Origin: Flavobacteriales bacterium UBA1531
GTDB lineage: Bacteria; Bacteroidota; Bacteroidia; Flavobacteriales_D; Sanyastnellaceae
Length of the DNA: 22,697 nt
Direction: 5' to 3'
NCBI GenBank assembly: GCA_002323795.1
Contig: DCPZ01000049.1
Span: forward strand, 1 to 22,697
The notes beneath the pieces were generated by a model that searched no databases, was not told where the DNA came from, and saw only the letters and a program-made list of their open reading frames with translations. Shown piece by piece: positions 8,282 to 14,877 of the stretch (position 1 is the stretch's first letter; each line of letters begins with the position of its first letter). The translations under genes and the position numbers were made by a program.

Positions 8282-11221
8282 TCATTCAACATTCAAACGC
8301 CCGGTAAAGTTTCCAATCGAAGCACCTTTTAACGAGTAGATATAAGCTCCACTTTTTAAACCGCCCCGCTCAATCACGTGACTCGTGCCTGTGACCTGAG
8401 AGTCATAGACAATTCTTCCGGTTGCGTCAGTGACTGTGAGCGTCAAGCGCTCACGTCTTGGATTGGTGAATCGCAGTGTGGTCGATTCCACCATTGGATT
8501 CGGAAAAAGGAGTGGTGCATTGGCATCCAGTGCAGAAGCCACTCCGCTCGACACGACGCATCCTTCTAGGATGAAGGTCAACGTATTGTGATAGTCATCA
8601 TTGACCACATCAATGATGGATTCCAAACATACCTCGTCGCTAATTGATGACCAGTACAACCTCACAAGAGGAGTAAATTCGTAATTCTTCATCATGCTCT
8701 CGTTTGCATAAGAAAGCCCTATCACTTCATTGCCTCCTGGAGCAAAAGAAGGCACAATGTTGTATTCGATCGGATCGACCAAATTCACGGCAGAGGCAAT
8801 TTCAATCCCACTCATCGTGAATTGGTAACCAACGATGCGATTGTTTGGATTTAGAACGTGCACGTCAAGGTACTGTTGAGTCCAGTTTACTGCACCAATG
8901 GTGAAGTAAACCGAATCAAATGGATTGATGATGTGGTTGACCGGGAAGTTGCATTTGTCGTGGTATCCTGAACTATCAGGGTGTTGATGTGCCACATTGT
9001 AATGCTGGCAAAGTGCCATGTGCGCCGCATCCGTAACCGTGATCAAATCATCTTGATCGACATCGGTGCATGGCATCGCTTCGATGTCATTGCCAAGAAT
9101 GTGTTCGACGTAGGATACAGCATCCGCCATTTCTTGCTCGCCATTTGCATCCAAATCTCCCATAAGTGCTGTCCCGTCACAGTCGCCGTTGCAATCAGCC
9201 TGTGCCGTGCCAAATGGCGTACCATTGCAGTCATCAAAAGGTTCGCAACCTTCTATGGTTTCAACAACAAGTGATCCTGTGGAACGATCCAAGTTGATGC
9301 ATACTGCTGCGTGGTTGTTCTCGTAAGAAACTTCGTCATGACCCAATGCATCTGGAATGAAGTCGTAATTAGCTCTAACCAGCAGATAGTAGGTACCGTC
9401 CGATACCTCAGTAACATCAATCCACTGGCAACTCAGTCCAGAACCATAGATGTCTCCGCATCCTGCAGATATGCCCATGTTGCCGCAACCGTATTGTCCA
9501 GTGCCTCCGCCACTGCATTCCAGATCCATCACACAGAAACCGTTTTTGAAGCCAATCGGGATCATCTGACCGTCCAGTGTAAATAAGTCATATTTCGCGT
9601 ATCCCTTGTGGTGCCAGTGGTTGTGGCAATCACCAAATTCGAATTGGTTGTTCTCTGAATCACCGGGCACTCCGATGTAGTAATCAAGCTCACCAATGTT
9701 GAGAATATGAGTGGTAAACCGAACCAATTCACGACTCCCGAATCCGTTTAAGCACCCCTCCTCGATGTAACAATCTGATTCATCAACCTCCATGACCTCT
9801 GTGCTAAGGCTGTTTACAATTGCCTCAGCACTCACAATCAAATCGGGTCCTGTACAATTGGGGTCACCAGGATAAATGCAATCGCCGCTATCAACCTCGG
9901 CCATCGGATTATAATTACATGCCTCTTCATCAGTGCATCCTGTGGGCAGTCCCACAAAATCAAACTCCCAATCAAATCCATCGGCACATGGCCCTGAAAC
10001 AGACTCCCTAAGAAATTCCATATCAAAGCTGATGTCTGAGCTCGTGAGATTGATTTGATGAACTTCTACAGCGAGGACATTCGTTCCTTCCAACAAGTCA
10101 AACTGCACGAGGTATTCGTTCAAGGCGTTTTCGCCATTGCCAAACATCTCAGTAGCTGCAAAAGTATTGGCATCAATTGGACCTTCGGGCATATTGCTCC
10201 GGACAAGCTCCTCTCCATTCAGGTAGACCACCGCCCCGTCATCTCTGCGCAATCGCAAGAGACCGTTCACTCCATTCTCGCCTTCTCCTTCGTATTCAAA
10301 AGATTTCCGGAAATAGGTTGTCGTGTGTTTGTCAGAGGAGTCATCGCCATAGCTCACGACCGTCGACTCATCACCATCACCATATCCTAGCTCGGCATCT
10401 CCTGATAACCAATCCGCATCATCGTAATCGTTAACCAACCAGTCCGTTCCTAAATCCTCTCCCGTATCGAGGAAGTTCCAGGTCGACTCCAAGCCTACCA
10501 AATTGTCATAATCTGCATCTCCAAGTCCCATGCGAACCCAATACGGCACACCGCCTTCAAGCAGCACCGTTAGATTGGCTTGTTCGCCGCAGCCGCCTTC
10601 TTGGTCATCGAAATAGATTGAGCCCTCATTTGTCTCATCGAAATTGCCCATGTTGCAGTAATCATAGATCCACAACCGGGTGTCACAATCAACGTCGCAT
10701 GTCGAAAACAAGAACAGTCCATTTGATGGAGGGACAAACTGGTACCAGGCATTAGAAGTTTCTTGGTTTATAATCCCATAATCCGCTTCGGTCAGTTCGA
10801 ATGCATCATTGCAAGTAGATCCCGGGAGACAATCAAAGCTCGTCGTCTCTCCGTATCCGATGGCATTGCCGGAAGCCACTTCTACACCGTCCTGAAAAAC
10901 CCAGTACCCGCCAGGTTCAAAGATTCCGTCACCAAAAGAGTCAAAGATTGAAAACTGCAGACAAGCATTTTCTGCTGAACCATCAATGCAAATCGTATCA
11001 CCAATGGCCGCACCAGAGGCAATTAGCTCACTGCCTTGGAGCAATTCCCATGAAGTTTCAGCTGGATAATTATCGGCTACAATGACAATGGCAATGGTTG
11101 TTTCATCACCCTCACATTGAGCTTTGGAGTGGTGGCAAAGGGTGAGCATTGCAAACGGTAGCACCCAAGTCAATCCTTGAATGAAAGGTCTTGATACCAT
11201 GAACTTAAATGAAGAAAGCAT
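8282..11221 (-). CDS. Secreted lysyl oxidase-domain protein with dockerin pair and T9SS type A domain
   Basis: This is a 979-residue exported protein. A signal peptide ends near HHSKAQ; Met8 (11200) is an alternative start. A beta-sandwich (about 36-131, DSFGDG motif) and a PPC-like module (about 135-235) come first. A beta-sandwich with VVYLNGEELVRSN (about 245-405) follows, then a GCTDEEACNYNP cysteine module (428-448). The lysyl oxidase domain spans about 457-645. Cys532-His533-x-His535-x-His537 matches the LOX copper talon CHQHYH. Lys559 and Tyr592 align at human LOX spacing with Lys320 and Tyr355, which form lysine tyrosylquinone. Cys563/569, 579 and 588/598 match LOX disulfide cysteines. 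Two dockerin-type Ca loops follow (Asp689/691/Asn693/Asp700 and Asp720/722/724/731), then a cohesin-like beta domain and a T9SS type A domain (about 905-979, LFPNP). The predicted role is oxidising lysine side chains to allysine and cross-linking surface proteins. A weak -7-like TATCTTCG lies at 11252-11245. Confidence 0.93.
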   Translation of the reverse strand: MLSSFKFMVSRPFIQGLTWVLPFAMLTLCHHSKAQCEGDETTIAIVIVADNYPAETSWELLQGSELIASGAAIGDTICIDGSAENACLQFSIFDSFGDGIFEPGGYWVFQDGVEVASGNAIGYGETTSFDCLPGSTCNDAFELTEADYGIINQETSNAWYQFVPPSNGLFLFSTCDVDCDTRLWIYDYCNMGNFDETNEGSIYFDDQEGGCGEQANLTVLLEGGVPYWVRMGLGDADYDNLVGLESTWNFLDTGEDLGTDWLVNDYDDADWLSGDAELGYGDGDESTVVSYGDDSSDKHTTTYFRKSFEYEGEGENGVNGLLRLRRDDGAVVYLNGEELVRSNMPEGPIDANTFAATEMFGNGENALNEYLVQFDLLEGTNVLAVEVHQINLTSSDISFDMEFLRESVSGPCADGFDWEFDFVGLPTGCTDEEACNYNPMAEVDSGDCIYPGDPNCTGPDLIVSAEAIVNSLSTEVMEVDESDCYIEEGCLNGFGSRELVRFTTHILNIGELDYYIGVPGDSENNQFEFGDCHNHWHHKGYAKYDLFTLDGQMIPIGFKNGFCVMDLECSGGGTGQYGCGNMGISAGCGDIYGSGLSCQWIDVTEVSDGTYYLLVRANYDFIPDALGHDEVSYENNHAAVCINLDRSTGSLVVETIEGCEPFDDCNGTPFGTAQADCNGDCDGTALMGDLDANGEQEMADAVSYVEHILGNDIEAMPCTDVDQDDLITVTDAAHMALCQHYNVAHQHPDSSGYHDKCNFPVNHIINPFDSVYFTIGAVNWTQQYLDVHVLNPNNRIVGYQFTMSGIEIASAVNLVDPIEYNIVPSFAPGGNEVIGLSYANESMMKNYEFTPLVRLYWSSISDEVCLESIIDVVNDDYHNTLTFILEGCVVSSGVASALDANAPLLFPNPMVESTTLRFTNPRRERLTLTVTDATGRIVYDSQVTGTSHVIERGGLKSGAYIYSLKGASIGNFTGRLNVE

Positions 11222-11303
11222 TGAGTTATTCTCTTTGAAAAAATCGAAGATATGGAATCCGCATCGGAGAAACAGGAATGCGCCAAAAAGGGTTGCACGG
11301 GCT

Positions 11304-11335
11304 ATTGAAAAAAGCGAACAGATGCTGTATTTTTG
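11304..11335 (+). promoter_or_regulatory. Candidate Bacteroidota-type promoter before the His-rich peptide gene
   Basis: ATTG (11304-11307) is followed after 20 nt by TATTTTTG (11328-11335), a full match to the TAnnTTTG -7 consensus with a three-of-four match to the TTTG -33 element. The next start codon, ATG at 11340, lies only 4 nt downstream, so the transcript would be leaderless or nearly so. The prediction is from motif and spacing only. Confidence 0.5.
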
Positions 11336-11339
11336 TCAC

Positions 11340-11468
11340 ATGACACATGATTCATCACACGACCACGGTCACGATAGTGAACCTGAGCAGAACGAAATTG
11401 GAGGTCCTGTCACCTTCGCCCTTATCCTGTTTGGGCTATTGATTACTGTGATTGCATTCATGGCCTAA
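11340..11468 (+). CDS. Small His-rich single-pass membrane peptide (42 aa)
   Basis: The peptide has two parts: a soluble N-terminus MTHDSSHDHGHDSEPEQNE with four His and several Asp/Glu residues, and one hydrophobic segment (about 24-41, VTFALILFGLLITVIAFM). I recognise no family. The HDHGHD run is the kind of sequence that binds metal ions, but this is inference. The reading frame stays open upstream to 11181, which would overlap the divergent lysyl oxidase gene; the ATG at 11340 is preferred because a good promoter ends 4 nt before it and because the upstream part is basic and looks non-coding. An ATG at 11322 (MLYFCH...) is the other choice, but it lies upstream of the -7 element. It could be a small accessory subunit of a membrane complex. 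The neighbours are a copper-enzyme gene (divergent) and a peptidase gene (convergent). Confidence 0.55.
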   Translation: MTHDSSHDHGHDSEPEQNEIGGPVTFALILFGLLITVIAFMA

Positions 11469-11537
11469 GCCGCCAGAAATACGGGTGCATCGTCCCTTCT
11501 TAGACTCATTCATCTGGGAGACCTCATCAAGCTCAGG

Positions 11538-13685
11538 TCAACGCACGAGGTCCATCTCTTCGATGAGATGACTTGCACCCGCGTAAACATCCGTTATCCA
11601 AAGAACGTAGCGAATGTCCACCATGATGTTACGACAACGTGTCTCGTCAAAAAGGATATCACTCATTGTTGACTCCCAAGAACGATCAAAATTGATTCCG
11701 ATGAGGTGGCCATCCCCATCAATAGCCGGTGAACCAGAGTTGCCCCCCGTCGTGTGATTTGAACCGGTGAAGCAAACGGGGAGCTGTCCTGAAGCATCTG
11801 CATAATCGCCATAATCTCCTGCCCTCAAAGCATCAACCAGGTCCAACGGAAGGTCGAAGTCTGCATCGCCTGGAATGTACTTCTGCAGAATCCCAGAGGA
11901 CGTCGTAAATGGCAGATACTCCATTCCATCATAAGGCGCCGACCCTTCAACTTTTCCGTAGGTCAATCGCATCGTGCTATTGGCATCCGGAAAAAACGCC
12001 TTCTCCGGGAAGAGGGCGCGTAAAGCAGAAGTGTAGACTCCGGTCAATGAGTCCAAAGCCATGGAATGCGAGCGATAACCTGCTGCGACTTGATTGAAAT
12101 AGACATCGCGCATCGACTGAATCAATTGATAAGCAGGGTCTTTGGCAAGCTTCGAGAAAGCCTTCCGACTTGATTTTGCGAGCAATGCCATGATCACCTG
12201 TTGGTCTGCAAAGGCACTTTTGTCAAAAACCTCTTTTGCCCAGCCTTCTGCATCACCAGTGCTCTGCAATTGTTCTGGAATGAATTGAACATCTAGATGC
12301 TTCAGATAAGGATCCCGCAATGAGGCCATGACCCCTTCATCCACCCTTGCATCGTATTGCCGAAAATGGTCAGTTGTCTGAACTTGCATGGCAGCAATAA
12401 CATCCTCCAATTCACCCTTCTCCTTCAGCTCATCCCAATCTTGAATCAACGGTGAAAAGGACTGTGCAAAATTGAGGATATCAGGGCCATAGTATACCCA
12501 CTCGATGAACATACTCCTTGCCAATTGGAATGGAAAGAGCGCTTCATTTTCAGATTGGATGCTGGAAATTACGCGCATCCAATCTGGATTTTCGGCTGCT
12601 GAGGCACGCGCCATGAATTGCATTTCTAGGTTGCGTTTCTTGCCGATGGCATCCAATTCGATGAGGCCTTTGTTTTGACCAATCCATTTTTTCCATGCAT
12701 TGGCAATCGAACTTTGCTTATCTGCGTATGCTATGCGCAACGCTGCAGTTTCAGCTCTGGCAGTATTGATGACCCCTAAAGATGCTTCACGCATCTCAAT
12801 CCGAGCAGGATTCAGCTTGTCAATTACGCGCGCCACAGCATCACTTGTGAGATACTGCTCAGTGCGTCCGGGAAAGCCAAAAACCATGGTAAAGTCACCC
12901 TCAACTGCACCTCCCACGTTGACAGGGAAATGGTGTCCTGGAGTGAATGGCACATTTTCGGCGGCGTAACCGGCTGGCTCGTTGTTCACATCGGCGTAAA
13001 TCCGAAACATGCTAAAATCACCGGTGTGTCTTGGCCAGACCCAATTGTCCGTGTCCCCTCCAAATTTACCCACTGCCGATGGTGGTGCGCCCACAAGTCG
13101 CACGTCATTGTAAGTGATTGTGGTGATCAAGTAATGGCTATTGCCAAAATCAAATGCGACCACCTTGCCCTCTAGTCCATTTCCATCTGTCGCCGCCTGA
13201 ACCAAATCTTTTTTCGTTTGCTCAGGATTGTCGGAGTTTGCAATCGCTTCTGTTACATCTTCAATTTTATGAATGAAACGTGCAAAAAGATCCGGATTGG
13301 GTAATTCCTCCTCGCGCGACATCGCCCAAAACCCGTCCTTTAAATAGTCATTTTCAACTGTGCTGTGGTATGCAATCTGACCAAAGCCACAGTGATGATT
13401 GGTGAGCAACAATCCCTCAGAGCTGATCATTTCAGCGGTACACCCACCATTAAAATGCACGACAGCATCTTTTAGCGAACCCGCATTGACACTATAAATG
13501 TCTTCCGCACTCAAGTGCATTCCCATTGCTTGCATGTCGCCTTCCACTGCGTTGAGGAGTGTTGGAATCCACATGCCCTCCTTGGCTTGTAAGTCGCACA
13601 TGGTCCCAAGGCTGACGACAAGAAGCAAGAATAGAAATGGCAATTTCAGGCGCAAACATGCACCGTGTGTTTGATAGATCTTCAT
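11538..13685 (-). CDS. S46 family dipeptidyl peptidase, DPP11-like (Asp/Glu-specific)
   Basis: This is a periplasmic serine exopeptidase of 715 residues, the usual size for DPP7/DPP11, which remove dipeptides from oligopeptide N-termini in asaccharolytic or protein-feeding Bacteroidota. A signal peptide lies at about 11-34 (LRLKLPFLFLLLVVSLGTMC). Chymotrypsin-fold catalytic residues are visible: His98 in LLTNHHCGFG, Asp223 in PRHTGDFSMFR, and Ser650 in GGNSGSPAIDGDG. Arg668, in GINFDRSWE, sits where DPP11 has the Arg (Arg673 in Porphyromonas) that selects acidic P1 residues and DPP7 has Gly, so DPP11 specificity is predicted. The C-terminus (NIMVDIRYVLWITDVYAGA) is the typical S46 ending, and no T9SS domain is present. 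The gene is transcribed alone and converges on the small peptide gene with a 69-base gap in which I see no clear terminator. Confidence 0.95.
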   Translation of the reverse strand: MKIYQTHGACLRLKLPFLFLLLVVSLGTMCDLQAKEGMWIPTLLNAVEGDMQAMGMHLSAEDIYSVNAGSLKDAVVHFNGGCTAEMISSEGLLLTNHHCGFGQIAYHSTVENDYLKDGFWAMSREEELPNPDLFARFIHKIEDVTEAIANSDNPEQTKKDLVQAATDGNGLEGKVVAFDFGNSHYLITTITYNDVRLVGAPPSAVGKFGGDTDNWVWPRHTGDFSMFRIYADVNNEPAGYAAENVPFTPGHHFPVNVGGAVEGDFTMVFGFPGRTEQYLTSDAVARVIDKLNPARIEMREASLGVINTARAETAALRIAYADKQSSIANAWKKWIGQNKGLIELDAIGKKRNLEMQFMARASAAENPDWMRVISSIQSENEALFPFQLARSMFIEWVYYGPDILNFAQSFSPLIQDWDELKEKGELEDVIAAMQVQTTDHFRQYDARVDEGVMASLRDPYLKHLDVQFIPEQLQSTGDAEGWAKEVFDKSAFADQQVIMALLAKSSRKAFSKLAKDPAYQLIQSMRDVYFNQVAAGYRSHSMALDSLTGVYTSALRALFPEKAFFPDANSTMRLTYGKVEGSAPYDGMEYLPFTTSSGILQKYIPGDADFDLPLDLVDALRAGDYGDYADASGQLPVCFTGSNHTTGGNSGSPAIDGDGHLIGINFDRSWESTMSDILFDETRCRNIMVDIRYVLWITDVYAGASHLIEEMDLVR

Positions 13686-13718
13686 GGATTTTGGATCAAA
13701 TGTTTTGAAAACAGGAGC

Positions 13719-13751
13719 CGAATATAGTTCGCATCAAATGGAGAGGCCAAG
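13719..13751 (-). promoter_or_regulatory. Candidate promoter of the S46 peptidase gene
   Basis: On the minus strand, CTTG (13751-13748) is followed after 21 nt by TATATTCG (13726-13719), which differs from TAnnTTTG at one base. The predicted leader to the ATG at 13685 is about 30 nt. On the plus strand of the same 116-base divergent gap, TAGTTTTA (13764-13771) is a weaker -7 candidate for the threonine aldolase gene, with no matching -33 box. The gap also holds two copies of ATCAAATG (13695-13702 and 13733-13740), which I cannot interpret. Confidence 0.3.
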
Positions 13752-13801
13752 CCCAGTCCTTGTTAGTTTTACAGCATTGACAAACTCCAATCGCTCCCAC
13801 C

Positions 13802-14854
13802 ATGAACGCACCTGCCATCGATTTAAGGTCTGACACCATCACAAGACCCACTGCCGAAATGCTCAAGGCCATGTATGATGCTGAGACGGGAGACGATGTT
13901 TTCGCCGAAGATCCAGCGGCAGTTGAGTTGCAGGAACGATGTGCTGCGATGTTTGGCCATGAAGCTGCATTGTATTGTCCCTCGGGAACCATGACGAACC
14001 AAATTGCAATCAACGTGCATGTGCGTCCCGGAGATGAAGTTGTCTGTGCTCGCAAATCGCACATTTACAACTACGAAGGAGGCGGAATTGCGCGCAATTC
14101 TGGCGCTTCGGTGCGTCTCATCGAAGGTGACAACGGACGATTTCTCTGGACCGATGTGCTCCCTGAAATCAACCCCTCGGACAGTCATTACGCTCGGACT
14201 TCACTCGTCTCCGTTGAAGATACCTGCAACCGAGGAGGTGGTGCCGTTTGGGATGTAGAAAACTTGAAATCGATCCAGAGCGGGTGCAAAAAAGAAAATT
14301 TGCCTTTGCATTTGGATGGGGCGAGAGTTTGGAATGCAGTCATCGCCCGAAACGAGAATGCGGTCCCCATGGATCAGACATGGCGGGATTACGGTCAAAT
14401 ATTCGATTCCATTTCAGTATGCTTTTCAAAAGGACTCGGAGCACCGGTAGGTTCGGTTTTAATCGGCAGCAAAAGCTTCATCGACGAATCGCACAGAACC
14501 CGGAAAGTCTTAGGCGGTGGAATGCGGCAAATCGGAGGATTAGCTAGCGCGTGCATGCATGCATTAGATCACGAACTGCCCCGTATGAGGGAAGACCATT
14601 TTCATGCTCAAGAATTGGCGCTAGCGCTCAAACAAGTTGAATGTGTTGCATCCATCGAACCGGTAGAAACCAACATTGTCATCTTCAGTTTGAAAGAGCA
14701 CGTTTCTGCTGAACAGTTCGTTCGATGGGCTGAAGAACAAGGGATTGCATGCTTTCCCTTTGGAGGTCAAAAGGTGCGATTTGTCACACACCGAGACGTC
14801 AAAGCGGAACAGATCAAACGCGCTGGCACGCTATTAAAGCACGCCACTTTTTGA
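13802..14854 (+). CDS. ltaE: Low-specificity L-threonine aldolase
   Basis: This is a cytoplasmic PLP enzyme that splits L-threonine or L-allo-threonine into glycine and acetaldehyde. The 350 residues are the normal length for the family. The N-terminus IDLRSDTITRPT is the family signature. The PSGTMTNQIA segment (about 60-69), the stacking histidine in KSHIYNYEGGG (His87) and LHLDGARVWNA (Asp172 and Arg175 around the PLP ring) are in place. Lys210 in SVCFSKGLGAPVGS is the Schiff-base lysine. The C-terminal small domain is complete. It stands alone, divergent from the peptidase gene and convergent with the SprB-repeat protein gene (15-base gap). The symbol follows the bacterial low-specificity enzyme; D-stereospecific aldolases belong to a different fold, so the main doubt is which threonine isomer is preferred. 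Confidence 0.93.
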   Translation: MNAPAIDLRSDTITRPTAEMLKAMYDAETGDDVFAEDPAAVELQERCAAMFGHEAALYCPSGTMTNQIAINVHVRPGDEVVCARKSHIYNYEGGGIARNSGASVRLIEGDNGRFLWTDVLPEINPSDSHYARTSLVSVEDTCNRGGGAVWDVENLKSIQSGCKKENLPLHLDGARVWNAVIARNENAVPMDQTWRDYGQIFDSISVCFSKGLGAPVGSVLIGSKSFIDESHRTRKVLGGGMRQIGGLASACMHALDHELPRMREDHFHAQELALALKQVECVASIEPVETNIVIFSLKEHVSAEQFVRWAEEQGIACFPFGGQKVRFVTHRDVKAEQIKRAGTLLKHATF

Positions 14855-14861
14855 AGAACTC

Positions 14862-14877
14862 TGCGCTACTTAGCGCA
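14862..14877. other. Perfect 16-bp palindrome between convergent genes
   Basis: TGCGCTACTTAGCGCA is a perfect inverted repeat (7-bp arms) that starts 7 bases after the threonine aldolase stop and includes the stop codon of the convergent gene. It could fold as a GC-rich hairpin and end transcription from either side, but no T-tract follows on either strand, so I do not call it an intrinsic terminator. Confidence 0.4.

Noticed and set aside
13696..14064. 122-residue minus-strand frame covering the 5' end of threonine aldolase
   Set aside because: It is antisense to the conserved aldolase N-terminus and shows no domain.
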